From positions 3,782,001 through 3,846,000 of the forward strand of contig OZ316899.1 of assembly GCA_973895155.1 (NCBI GenBank): a DNA stretch of 64,000 nucleotides. Direction: 5' to 3'. The position numbers were made by a program, and so were the translations under genes. Below the pieces are notes generated by a model. It worked only from the letters and a program-made list of their open reading frames with translations, was not told the DNA's origin and searched no databases. Position 1 is the first letter of the stretch, and every line of letters begins with the position of its first letter. Shown here in pieces: positions 43,476-55,357 of this stretch. This stretch comes from Marsupella aquatica. Its lineage: Eukaryota; Marchantiophyta.

Positions 43476-45186
43476 TGTACCATTATAGAATGTACACACT
43501 GCATATAGAATGTAATATATATGCTCTAATTTAGTACTACTATGAAGCTTTTAAGTAAAACTCTTTTCATATAAACTCAAATAACACAGTATAGATTCTA
43601 GCCTTCTAAAGGGAATCTCCATGACAACGACGACCCAAAGGCAACTCTCCAAAGATGGTTTACGACTCCAGATTTATAGACTTGATGTATTTATTTAAAA
43701 ATCTTCCCAACCTTAGTTTAATATGAAATCTTGATAGGGTTGTTTATTATAGTTCAACCTATTACCCTGCAAAATTTCAACCTTTTTAGACATCATTTAT
43801 TGATATTTCAACTTTACTTAGTATAGGTAATTGTTATAAATGTGTAAAACTGTATTTACCCATCCAAACTTAGAATTAACTAGATTTTTACTTTTTAGAC
43901 ATGAAGAGACATGTCTCTTCATTTTTCCAATCAATACATTAGCTAGACCCTATGTTGAATACCTACATATAGTTTACATTTTTTACCTCTTATTAGGAAG
44001 TGTTGTTATTGCAAGTTTGCTTAGGCAAACTCTATTTCTTTGCAAGTTAGGGTTGGCAAGATTTCTAGTGTTTGTATTAAGGAGTCTCCCTTTTTCCCTG
44101 GACCTTGGTGTCGTTGCACCACCCCAAGTAAAGTGTTAATGAAAGTTTTCTACATGTTTTGAAAACTTGAGTCAACAGATTCCGTCATGTCGGTGACTTG
44201 ACCTCGTCTTTAAACTTTTGGTGTTATGCTATTTTGAAAGAGGATTGTTTGGGAACGGGATGCTAAGATTCTCTCATCATATAGACATTGATTTTATTTG
44301 TGAATGATGTTGCGGACATTCATTTCTCATAGTACCGCCCAGATGTTGAAGTGGTAGTCTATTAGTCATTTCCCAAGTATCACTTAGGAAGAAAAGAAAA
44401 TGCGTATTGATGACACTTTAATATGATTCTCTAGTATACATACTGAATCCTGAAATGAGTGATGGATTCCTCATTGCAATTATTTACATATGGAATTATG
44501 AAGAAAAGGAACCTTGACATATGTCAACCTCTTTCTTCATACCCTGAAAGAATGATTTTTACTTAAATTGTGTTTGTTATTTGAATCATTTTCATTATTT
44601 TATAATTTAGAATTATAGAGCTTATGAGTAAAAGCTCTCAAAATCACTCAAAATACACTAAATTAGTCATTTCACTCCTATTTGTTCTTTACAGAAACGA
44701 ATACCGTGTTTGGAAACCTTAAAGTCTACTTTTGGTTCTTCATGGCAAACTACAATTTGAGTTTTGAAATATAAGACTATTCTATTAGTATGCATGCTTT
44801 GGTAAAATTTCATTGTCTAAAATGCATTTTTTAGAGTCCTTTCGAATCCTTAATAATGTGACATGTTGCGTGACAAGTCCTTTAAATTTATCAATCTTTG
44901 AAGGACATATAAGGAAAGCTTCAAAGTCTCAAATGCTAGATAGTTTAATGAATGTTACCAACCTACAGGATATTTATTAAGTATAGTACATCAAATTTTC
45001 TATATCATCTCATTACACCCTACAAATGATATCCTAAAGCATAATAAACTATGGTTACTTTTGAGTGTGACGTTCCTTTTGGGTGCTCCAATTGTGAATG
45101 AGGCCAATATGTATATTGGGAACTAGGAGGACGACATATCTCACAATTGAGGCTTGTTGCAGATTCTCATACTCAAAACTGTAGAC
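43476..45186. other. No recognised gene; diverged repeat at 44240-44765
   Basis: AT-rich. The part 44240-44765 shares ordered short blocks with 31480-32035. A plus-strand frame at 43840-44139 shows no similarity that I recognise. Confidence 0.45.
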
Positions 45187-47179
45187 ATGTCTTCTCTAGA
45201 ATCGAAGGTTGTGATTGAGAGAATGAAGACGGGTGATCTCTGTGAAGGAGTTTTTCCTGTTATCAAGGTTTGGGCTTTTGGAAGATGATTTCTCCTGGAA
45301 GTTGTTCCTTCTTTATTCTAGGAATGGGTCCAGAAATCACAAGTTGCCGGATAATGGTTCAGGAATATTGCCAGACAGAGTTTGGGACCTGAAATGTGGT
45401 TCAGTTGTAGAGATAGTCTCATGTAAGGATGACATTCCACATATCAATGTTTTAGATCCAAACTCGCCGACTCCACCGACGTTAGCTGTACCCAAAATTA
45501 GCGACATCTCCCCTAAGAGTGTGGGTCGGGATCTCTCTTCTACATCAACGAAGTCTTCTACGAAAGCCCTCTTTGAAGCTGTGAGTCAGAATGAGTTTCA
45601 GTCTAAGCCAGTTCTATATAGAGTAAGTGCATATGATGTCTTCCTCAATATTACTGGGTCAAGCAAGTTGGCAAATTTCCAGAGGGGAAACAATTGGAAG
45701 GAGATCCAAGTACACACTTTGCCCACTTCATACAATGGGAACTGCATTTTTGAGCTTCCTCCAGTCGAAGGTCAATTTCATTGAGGATATGGTCTTCAGG
45801 GCATGGATAGGGATAATGATGGCTACCCTTGGACGAGTCTTGTCACAACTTCAGCGAATCTCAAACCCTGCAACCACTGGTCTGTGTCGAAAGCAAGATG
45901 TGCGGGTGTCCTTGAATGTCAAAATCTGGTATGTAGAAAGTTGAAGCACACCGGTTCCAAAAATGGCTCTTCCTTCTGAGGAAAGGGACAATTTACTGAG
46001 TCGTTCTATCTTGGTGAGTTTGTGGAGGAAGGACGGTTGGTGTGTGGATTCTGTGAGGAGCGGCCTCTTTGCATCCGACAATGTCCGGCTAGACTTTTGT
46101 ACGTCTATTTTAAGCCGTCTTTAGAGGCAAATGTTGCAAAGCATATGTCTCGATTGGCTGTTCACATGGGTTTCCACAACCACGTTGTTTGGAAAGGAAA
46201 ATCTTGATTGGCACAAAAAAAGGCGGAGGAGATTGTTTCTGGTGTTCACATAGTAAATCTTGTGAGTACGCCAGGGTGTGTGCTTAACAAGTCTCTTGGA
46301 AACCTGGTTTCTCTTCTGCATCCAGAGTCTTCTTTGGAATTGTCTAAAGAAGAAGAGAGAGAGATTTGGGAGTCAATGAAGGTTGTGTCTACTGTTGAGA
46401 AATTCCAGGCCATATTCCGGAGCGTGAAAATGGATAACCCAAAAAAAGGTGAGTTGGACTTGCTTTGTGAGATGCAAGCCTGGAATAATTTTCCTTTCGT
46501 TTAGAGGTACCTTTTCCCTAGCCAGGGGAGCAACATTGATCGGGCTCATGTCTTCAAAATGAGTACAAATGGCCCAAGTTTGGGTGTTGATATTCTCAGG
46601 CAAATGAGGAGTGGAGGTGTCCTGGAAGGCGCATGGGTTAGTTTTGATGTGATGCGGCGAATTAGCATTGGGTGGCTGACATTGAGTGCCCATGTGTACG
46701 ACCATAATTACAAGTCCATTTGTACCATCTTCACTTGTGAGCTCCGTGCGAAGGACTCCTTCTCCCTCAAAACCGCATGGAGACATATGATTGAAGTTGC
46801 CTCTCATCATGACGTTCATGACCTGGTCATTGGAGGATTTATTGCTGATACTGCCGAGGCTGGATGGATCGTCGTGCAAATTTTATTTTTTTGGAGTCCG
46901 TCACCCTGAGAAGGAGCACAATGACGCCTTTCACTTTTCTCAATCTCTTTGTAGGCACACATTGGAGGGTATTCATGAAGATTGACATTGGGAGCACTAT
47001 AAAATATGGGAAAGGCTGAGAACAGCACCAACATATGTCCAAGCATATCGAGTGGCCAATGAAATACATCGTTGGTGGAAGGAAGGAAACTGCTATGCTA
47101 GGAAATTGAAGTCCCTCCAAGGATGGATTTCTTGGTGGATAGTGAGATGGAGACAGTGGGGGAACTTCATCCGCGTAGT

Positions 47180-47279
47180 AAGTGACATACTTCCTATCTC
47201 TTTGATGTCCTTGTTTTTTGGCTAGCGATCTTGATAGTATATCATGTACGTTTTTGACGGGACTTTTTTACACAGACGC
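47180..47279 (+). other. Intron of the MULE-like gene, carrying a CTAGC palindrome
   Basis: Donor GTAAGT at 47180 and acceptor TTTTTACACAG at 47279. The decayed class 1 palindrome GCTAGCGATCTTGATAGT is at 47221-47238. Confidence 0.6.
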
Positions 47280-47724
47280 AAACCGCAATGGAGTCAATCC
47301 TGATTGCCAAATTGTACTCCTCGCATGCATCCATAAAATCCTGCCAAATGAAGAAACTAGTGGCCTTGATTGAAGCATGCAAGGTGGACGAGAATTGTGT
47401 TGCAGGGCAAATTGCTGCCTTTACAGCCTACACTGAAGGTGTTCACAGAGGCCAAGGGCCGACCATTTTTGAGTTAGCATATAGGAACGCCGATGCTATG
47501 GGATCAATGGATGCTTACAAAAGGGCAGCAAATCTTTTGCTTTAGTCATCAGCTAAGTATGAATTCTATGGAACAAGACCATTACATGGGGATATCTAAA
47601 CAACATTGACAAAGAGGAAAGGGAAAGCTTCAGCTACAATCCACGAGAACGACTCCCATAGACATGACAAAGTGTCACGCACAACAGCTTCTCCTTCAAG
47701 TCTAAAAAGGCGTAATCTTTATCC

Positions 47725-49209
47725 AGTGGTGGACCTTGCCACCCAGCGCCCTCACCAATCCCAACACTCACGCCTAAGTGCCCCTAGTGCCCGAACACCT
47801 CCACGGAATACCTCGAGCAAGCACCCTAGTGCCCCTTGCACCACCAACGGCCCCTCCCATACAAAGCCGCACTTGCTCACCTACACGACCGCTGCTCAAC
47901 GGTCCTCGTTGTCTGCACAAGCAACCAAGCACCTCGATAAGTAACCCTTCAGGATCTAGAACTTGCCAAGTCTAGCATCCTAACTCAAGCTCAATAGACA
48001 TTGGTAAATAGGTCAGCGATAGGTCCTCCCGATGCCATAATCCGGAACCAGAACCCACGCCCACTGTTTGTCCAGAACAACTCTTTCTTTGGGTGCAGCC
48101 CGGGTTCCCCCTCGTACCTATCCATCACCAACTGACCGCCCTGACCTCAGGACATGCTCATGGCCCAAATAGCGTAGCTTGTCCTCAAGCTTGTCCCGAC
48201 AGGCTAGGACCAGAATGGCCCCGTCTCTAGCAACCAACTCCCGATTTGCCTCATTGACGGTCTAGGGATCGAGCACTCTTGGAACTCAACTTCCACACCT
48301 ACTTGGCCTTGCCTCCCCAACGTAAGCTCCCTTGGGAGACTGAACGCGGCTTGGCTGCTGTTCGGCAGGATTTGGCAAGCGGGCGAGTTAACACCTGCAA
48401 ACCTCGAGATACCATGGTGCCCCCAGACCCATATGAACTCAGGAGGGCATAGCCTTCCTTGAGAGCTTTCCAATGCACCCAAGAAGTCCTCAAATGGACT
48501 TCCCGTTGGGAAGATATCGCCGTTTCCGTTTGGCGATTTCCCTTAGTGTCACGACCGCCGCGGCTCACAACTTCGGCTCGCCCTTAGTCCCCAGGGAGAC
48601 ACCACTCACCTCATATATGCTTCTGGAGACCTGCCACCCTCGGACCAGCTTTGGTCCCTAAACATTTGGCCCCCAACCCGGATCCTATCGCGCATAATGG
48701 GCGCGCACCAACTGGCAATGCCCATAATTCTCTCGTTAGGCATCCGCAAGCGGAGTGCCTTAGCCCGTTGTGATTGGGCCGACCCAATGCTCATGCCTAG
48801 GCCCTCAGGTCTCATTGCCGCTCGGGGCCCCCCGATCGGCCCAACCCGGATCAGGCCATAACTTGCGCCCCAAGCTACCGTTGCCCATGGCGTCAACTCC
48901 ATGGGCCTTGGGCCCAAGAGGAGCTCACACCCAAGTCCTCAGAACTCAAAGTCCATCCGGAGGTCCAAACGGTCGTCCTTGAGCCTTGCCCATTTCCCCT
49001 TGACCCGACCAGCTCTCAGCTAGCCCAAGTCCTTAGTGTGTGTCACCAGCTTGGCTCCTTGCCTTCGCTAGCGCCATGTCTCGTCGCTCACAAGTCTCCC
49101 CATTCTAAGTCCTCCCCGGATGGCCTATCCGGGCCTGGACCGTAAGGGAGCTCGGCGTCGAAGTCAGCGACGCTGGAGCTAAGTGTTAAGGTAGTCGAGT
49201 TCTGCAACT
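47725..49209 (-). mobile_element. Family A solo LTR (minus), in the last exon of the MULE-like gene
   Basis: Read in reverse it starts AGTTGCAGAACTCGACTACC at 49209 and ends GTCCACCACT at 47725, 1485 bp. ATCC is repeated on both sides (47721-47724 and 49210... as ATCCT), giving a 4-5-bp duplication depending on where the end base is set. It is complete and closely similar to 29835-31317. Confidence 0.9.
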
Positions 49210-49440
49210 ATCCTGAATTCCGTTGCGTCAATGCTTCAGAGACTTTTGGGGATCCAAAAATAGCAAGGAACACAACTTTTGGGACCCCTGTCGGAGTTCC
49301 CTCTCCTCGAGTTACCATATTTCAAATGACAATGGTGATGATGCGAGTCGTAATTCAGATGATATCGACTAGACGGGGACTCAACCTGGCATCCTAAGCG
49401 GAGCAGGAGAGGTGTGTGAGCCGCTCAATTAGTGGGTTAA

Positions 49441-51400
49441 ATTAGTTTTAGGTTAGATTTTTTCTTTTTTGTTCTAAGTAAGCATATTATGCCTGTAAAT
49501 GAGTGAGAAGTAGAAGTGAAACTGAAGTAAACTCTCTTCAGTAAAGCAGAGTAAGAAAGTTTCATTAGTTTAAACCACGGTTAACTTAATAGTGGATTAG
49601 TGGATTAGATAGGTAATCAGATCCTTAGAGTTTGTAATTTAGGCTGAGATTTTTTCTGAAGGTTCTAGGCAGGCCCTGGAGAACCCTTGTAAAAGTGCAA
49701 GTCATTTTGACCGTTCAATTAGAAGCTATTTACAATGGAACAAAACTTAAAATAGCCAACTTGCAGGACCTAGGGAAAATATCCAGAGAGCAACAAATGT
49801 ATTTTGAAGGCTAGCCATGGTGTTACTATACCTAACACTATCCCTTAGAATTACTAACCCTAGTTTTGGACTTATAGATACTTTTTGGGAGTGGTCCGAA
49901 TTCTGTAAAAGTAGCTATGAATTATGACGGATTGCAGACTTTGAACAATTATAGGAAAGCTAAGTTTAGTTATATATTCATTCTAAGAATTGTTTTAGGA
50001 AGCCCTAGGGCTAGGAAAGCCAGGAGTATGTTTATAATAGTTTTGTTTGTTATGAGTGAGTTTTGAGCTATAGGCGAAGATGGCTAATGTTAAATGCCAT
50101 AAGTAGCACTTAAAGGGAGACTTAAAGGGAGGAATGTTCTTTGTGCATACAAAGGGGTAATTCAGCTGCGTAGAGAAACGTGGTGGACTCATTTACATAT
50201 GTAAAGGGCAGGGTTACAATGTAAAAGAGCTAGCTAAGGCCAGGTGTCCAGCCCAGAATTCAATAGGACAAAAATCAAAGTGAAATTGAAGGGAGAATGG
50301 AGCCCAACGCTACAGCTGAATGGAGAGCCAATACTCCACCAAATCAAGTAAGAAGAACTGGGCTGGAATGCTGGGCTTAAGGAGAATCAGAAGACCTGAA
50401 CTAGAAGAGAAAATTCTGGAGCACGAATTAAAGGAGGAGATAGAAGGGAAAGCAAAGGCTGGAAGGGAAATTAATAGAGAAGATTGAAATTTCTGAATCA
50501 AAGAGAATATTTTACAGAAAGGAGAAGTCATCGACTGCTAACAAGGGGGCTCTTCAGGGGAAATCAACTTGCACCTTCTATAGGGGAACTTCGAGGTGGC
50601 AACCGTGGACAGCTAGAAGACCATTTCCTCAGCTAGGGCGATTGACAAGAAATCTGAGTTGTGGCCCCTAACTTCAGGAATTGAATGCAGGATCAAGTCC
50701 ATAGATAGATTTCTGAAATTAGAATGGCTGCTCTTTGGACTCACAAATTGAATGCTACCAAGGTCAACCGACAATCGATAGAAGAACACATGGAAGGGAG
50801 ATATTTTTGTGAGAATGAAGGGCTGGTTTGAACGGAAGCACTGGCCAGACTTCCTTCAAATAAGCCATGACCCCTTCAAACGAGATCAGTTCTCTAAGTC
50901 CTAGCTTAGTTCTCTCCTTGCTCCAAACTGGATCAAGCAGTCGACTCTACCATAGATTGGAAGCATTCATTCTCCTATTTCCACAAGTTCTTTCTCTCCG
51001 CTCACCCATGCACTTACTATCAAGACCAGGGGACTTACAGGAGTACTGAGCCTTTACGTTTGTAGTCTCACGGGGTTACTATTTGGCTTTGTACACCTGA
51101 GTTTACACAGGCAGGGTCAGGCAAACCAAGTTTACACAAGTACCTAAGCCTTGAGATAAGGCTGACACTAGTTTAAAGTGATGATATTGATGGGTTCTGC
51201 TGAAACCTGAATAACTCGCTCAGTTTAGACTCAATTGAAGTACTTTTAAATGCATTGGAAAGCTATTGACGGTGGCTAGAGGCTGGCACAAGCTAGGAGG
51301 ATTGGGAGTTCATTAAGATTCTCCTGGAAATCAGGTTCTATAACAGTTTGATTTTGCTGGCTACTTGAGAGGTTTCGATCGTGGTTACGCTCTAAAAGTC
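49441..51400. other. No recognised gene
   Basis: Purine-rich sequence with short frames only. Nothing recognised. Confidence 0.5.
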
Positions 51401-51402
51401 AA

Positions 51403-51768
51403 GTGGGACTACAATCAAAGTGCATGGCTGATCCCAGAGTTCCTGATCCAAGAGGGCTGCCTGATCAGCATTTTCCTCCCCTGGTCCACAAGGCTAAGTT
51501 CACCTTGTGGAGTAAGCATGGGAGAACACATGCTGGCCCCAACATTTGGCTGGCCCAATACCTAGCTTGCTCAAAGGTGGACAAGAGGGGCAGAAGTTCA
51601 AATCTGAGGGCTTTCACCAAGGTGTACCTCAAGCATTTCAGAGAGGACAACCAGATTACCAAGCCACTTACTAGTACGGTAAGGAAGTACCATGCTTGGG
51701 TCATTCGCAAGGCCCTAATCGGATGGGTGAGGCCTGGAGAAGGGCTCTTTCATGTCAAGGGGACCTAG
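51403..51768 (+). CDS. Unidentified ORF (121 codons)
   Basis: Open from ATG 51403. It encodes a basic, Trp-containing protein with LVHKAKFTLWSKHGRTHAG, IWLAQYLACSKVDKRG and KYHAWVIRKALIGWVRPGEG. The composition looks coding-like and could be part of a transposon gag, but no domain is recognised and no homologous copy is in the window. The region to the right, 51769-52368, contains nothing I recognise. Confidence 0.3.
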   Translation: MGLQSKCMADPRVPDPRGLPDQHFPPLVHKAKFTLWSKHGRTHAGPNIWLAQYLACSKVDKRGRSSNLRAFTKVYLKHFREDNQITKPLTSTVRKYHAWVIRKALIGWVRPGEGLFHVKGT

Positions 51769-52368
51769 GCTGATTCTGTAGTCCAGGAATGAGGTGGTTA
51801 AGGAGTGGAGCCCTTAAAGCCAACATGAAGGGTACCTAAGGACCTGAGTTACATGGAGACTTTGGAGGAACTTGGAGGGCCATTGGAAGTTGATCCCTCT
51901 ACTATTTTTAGAGCTATTTGGTAGATAGGGATGACTGTACTTTGGAGGCTGACTTAGTCCCTGATTTGGAGGGATAGGACAGCCAAGTCAGGAGGTGAGG
52001 TGGACCTGAAGGAAGGGCTGAAATCAAGGAGTTGATTTAGGCTTTCAAAAGGTCACCAACTAGCTCATTAGTTAGGTAAGACAAACAAGTGAGTTAGTGA
52101 GATAGTTAGGAGGATAAGTAAGGATCTTTGACCCCCTTGAAAGGTGGGCTGGTCTTTTTTTAGTGGTGAGTCACTTGCTGGCCTTTGGGTGGTTTTGGAC
52201 TTTGTGATGAGTTGGAGCCAAGCAAGGAGTACTTCAGTTGGTGTGAGTTACTTTGTGTGGGTCCAAGTATGGAGAATCAAGGAGTAGCACTAAGAGACCT
52301 TAGGGGAACTAAGGTAGATGTTCTAGGGGTACTAGAACTCAAGTGTATGCCTTGAGGCTTGAAAGGAC

Positions 52369-52830
52369 CATAGTGTTAAGTAGTAGGAGTTGAAGAAGCC
52401 AAAGTATAGCAAGTAGGTAGTGACAACCTACCCATGTACTTCCTTTGAAATTCTTATGAAATTTCAGCGCGTTTATGGGAAAGAAATTGTTGATGTGCAC
52501 TCATCTGAAATCTTGAGGCCCTTGTGGTCTAGCATGTTGCTTATATGATCTTTGTTAGTCCATAAGTCTTTTCTTTGGGTAGGGGAGACCTAGATTAATT
52601 GTCTTGCCGGGTAGGGGGACATTTCCAATGGTGGAAACCAAAGAATACTCATTTCTGGTGACGGAAACCAACTACATCTGCACAGTCTCAAGGAGAAGCA
52701 AAGGCTTAATGGAAATAGAGGTAGTTCCTTCTTATGGAGCATCCCTCCCGTAGTTCCTGGTGATAAAGAGCTATCAATTGCAAGCTTTTAGTACAATAAG
52801 GCTTATTAGCTCAAAAACAAGGGTCTAACA
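52369..52830 (-). repeat. 462-bp repeat, inverted copy of 32580-33034
   Basis: The reverse complement matches 32580-33034 throughout, including the motifs TTTCCGTCACCAGAAA and TTTCCACCATTGGAAA. It begins TGTTAGACCCTTG when read on the minus strand from 52830. Confidence 0.82.
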
Positions 52831-52839
52831 AGGTGTTGG

Positions 52840-53650
52840 ACCTGTTTGCAACGGATCGGTTGAACAAAGTGTTTTTGGAAGAGATGAATGTCGCAATCTC
52901 ATCAAGGAGACTGGATGTAAATCCGCGCAAGCAGGAATCGTTGGAGTCGCCATTCATGGGTTGCAATTATCGCCTCCACACTGCCAGTTGTTGTACTTTT
53001 GTCCAAACAATAAGTGTCACAAGAGCCGAGGACGCATAACTCTAGCTCAACTTCCCCCCCCCCCACCCAAGTCGCTCAAGGTTCAACGTGGGACTTGTTG
53101 TGCCCATCCCGAGATAGATTTCCTGCTCAGATTAGGATTCCAGATCAGTGGACTGTCCTATGTTGATGCAAAAGAAGTTGGGGAGTTCTCCTCCCCCAAC
53201 CAGGTTGACCTACAAATTTATGTTAACTCATTCCTGGAACGAATTGATCTAACTAATGTAGACCGTTGGTTGAAAACCCAGAATGGTAAGGGTGCATGAT
53301 TGCGTTTCAGCAAAACTCTAGAGTTACTCAAGCACATCATTTCTGCAACACAAGAGTACATGAGAGTTATTGGAAATGAGAAGGTAAGCACCAAAAATGG
53401 ATGGGGTTGGCGATACTTGATCGCCACTCATGAGACTGATTCACAAGTTCCGCACACATATTGGGTGCAAATTTGTTGTTTCTCTTTGTGTTCCTGTGAA
53501 GACTTTTATAAGAGGCATACACGAGGGAAACCGTACATGTATGTCTTGTAAACATCTGTTTTGGGTGTATTTAAACAAGTTTTCACTCAATCTAGAAAGG
53601 GACGACCTTGTCAAACAGCGAATTCTGACTGTTGGCAAAGTGAGGAGTTG
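52840..53650 (+). pseudogene. Unidentified broken gene with Cys-rich N-terminal part
   Basis: Coding begins next to the 462-bp repeat (LFATDRLNKVFLEEMNVAIS), then shifts frame near 52980 to HCQLLYFCPNNKCHKSRGR, a possible zinc ligand cluster. The frame continues to LLRLGFQISGLSYVDAKEV and VNSFLERIDLTNVDRWLKTQ. A TGA at 53297, in a place where Arg would suit, precedes TLELLKHIISATQEYMRVIG and NGWGWRYLIATHETDSQVP. A GC-run at 53045-53058 lies between the two parts. It is in the same orientation as the MULE-like gene and may be an exon cluster of another transposase-like gene. I cannot name it. Confidence 0.35.
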
Positions 53651-54450
53651 AATTCCGTTACAGATTTGGGGACTAGTCGTTTATTGGAGTTGCTAATTTT
53701 AGATTGGTGGAAGAGGATTCCTTGAGGTATGGATTTGACAAATACCAATATGTTTTGAACTTTAAGAAATAAATTGTTTGACTTGTCTCCAATTCCCTGG
53801 GAATATGGTTTACAAGTTTTTCACTCTGATTCTCTGTATGGCCAAACTCATGTTCTAGTTCAACTGGTTCCTTCTTTTGTAATGCTTTAGAACCTGAGTC
53901 AATATCCTGAATGTTAGCAAGGTTCTATAAAAAAATAGTTTATAGGGTTTTGGGTTCTGTATTTTAGGCTAGCAATCTCGCTAGTCTGTGAAACTCTCCA
54001 AATGAGATACAATTTTCAAATTTGAGAGAAGATACAATACAAAGTACTAAACAACCTTCAAGTTCTAGGCTGGGAAATGAGTTTAGTGTAGTGGTTATAG
54101 TCCTCCTCTATTGACTACATATTCTAAACTTAAACCTGTAACAGATTAAACTTGGCGACTAGGATCTGTATGGTTGAAATTGGAATGATTGAAATGATGT
54201 CAGTATTATACTAGCGGTCTCGCTAGTCTAATAAGGGTCAATGTTTGTCTCTCTAAGAAGAGACGTGTTCAAAGATAAAGCGGTGCAGAAGATGGAACGA
54301 AAGAGGCAAAGTCTTGTCGTTTGGGTCATCCATGGACAAAATAGACAAGACAGAATCACATGAACTTTATTTCAAATACATATTGAGAGTACATGTGATG
54401 CTTTTGTCAACAGGGAAGAGGTCCGTAAACCCTACAAATTGAGTCTCTTC
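53651..54450. other. Non-coding stretch with two class 1 palindromes
   Basis: GCTAGCAATCTCGCTAGT at 53968-53985 and ACTAGCGGTCTCGCTAGT at 54210-54227, 242 bp apart. No gene seen. Confidence 0.75.
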
Positions 54451-55357
54451 TCAGGAGGTGGCGGCCTTGTAAGCATCAGAGTCTATGTCTAACTCAAAAT
54501 CGTAATCCGGAGAGGCAAGGCAATCCTTGGTCCAGTAGTCATGGATCTCCCATTCAATCCAGTACTGCTCCTCTTCTGCAAGCCTCTTCCTCTTCGCTGT
54601 GGCCTCGCATTGTATCACATCTACCTTTGGCTTTGTTGGAGACTTCATTGGTTGACCTGACTTTGGTGGCGAGGGTGTTCGCCTCAACAATAATGAAGTT
54701 CCAATAGATGGATCTTTCTGAACAAGTGCAATTAGGACACTGCTACCCGCGGAGACCTTGCAAGTGTTTGCATTGGCTTGACGCTTTGGCGAAGAGTCAT
54801 CTTCCAGAGGGCCATCTGTCGCCGGGTTGTAACGCCGGACCTCAAGTTGCCATTTACTATTAGGAGGATTTGTTGGAACTCCAAACATTTCTCTGTACTT
54901 AAAATAACAGAACACTGATCAAAAATGAACTCCACTAGTGAAATGCAAAGCGTTTCCAGACTGAAAAAGATCAAATGCCTTCACGGAGAGTTCTTGGCTG
55001 GAATAACATTCAATGCCATAGCAAAGAGACTCATACCCAAACTTGAGTTGAGTGAGCGTTGAGGACTTGCAATACTAAGAGACAGTGTCGAAGACTTTGT
55101 AGGTTCCAAATCTGCAAGTAAAGACGACCTTGAGACAGAGGAAATGATTGGGAGAACGCTTCCAAAGACTGGAGGTTTTGGGGTGACAGGCTTTGCTTAA
55201 GTGGAGGGTTTGCCTTGGGTTTGGAATGGTACTTCTCCCGTTCACTCGCATGTGACATGATTTGGTTCCAAACGGCCTTAATCATCCGTGACTCATCACT
55301 AATGAAACACGGATTCTGGTCACACGGGTTATGAGCTGGATGTTTCCGTTTGTGCAT
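54451..55357 (-). pseudogene. Unidentified two-exon gene with acidic tail
   Basis: Exon 1 from ATG 55357 to about 55031 (MHKRKHPAHNPCDQNPCFIS, DESRMIKAVWNQIMSHASER). Exon 2 about 54915-54451 has LEVRRYNPATDGPLEDD, a Lys/Pro-rich RTPSPPKSGQPMKSPTKPK stretch and an acidic tail ASPDYDFELDIDSDAYK ending in a stop. An intron is likely between them, but its exact borders are uncertain. No domain is recognised. Acidic C-terminal tails also end the methyltransferase-like genes and the ORF at 59884-60690. It may be intact or nearly so. Confidence 0.35.

Larger units (their letters stand above)
45187..49440 (+). pseudogene. MULE-like transposase gene with one intron, broken and interrupted by an LTR
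   Basis: ATG 45187 opens MSSLESKVVIERMKTGDL; a frameshift near 45280 moves to a frame read to 46907. Stops there are TGA at 45782, 45978 and 46205 and TAG at 46502. The N-terminal part has a Cys/His-rich region (NLKPCNHWSVSKARCAG, CQNLVC, CGFCEERPLC). The core follows: IGWLTLSAHVYDHNYKSICT, LRAKDSFSLKTAWRHMIEV and IGGFIADTAEAGW. A shift at a T run near 46892 leads to HPEKEHNDAFHFSQSLCRHT and WISWWIVRWRQWGNF. This succession resembles MULE-type DDE cores of non-flowering plants (Asp in FIAD, His in FHFSQS). A GT-AG intron spans about 47180-47279. The last exon has MESILIAKLYSSH and GQGPTIFELAYRN. A family A LTR interrupts it at 47725. Inactive. Confidence 0.55.
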
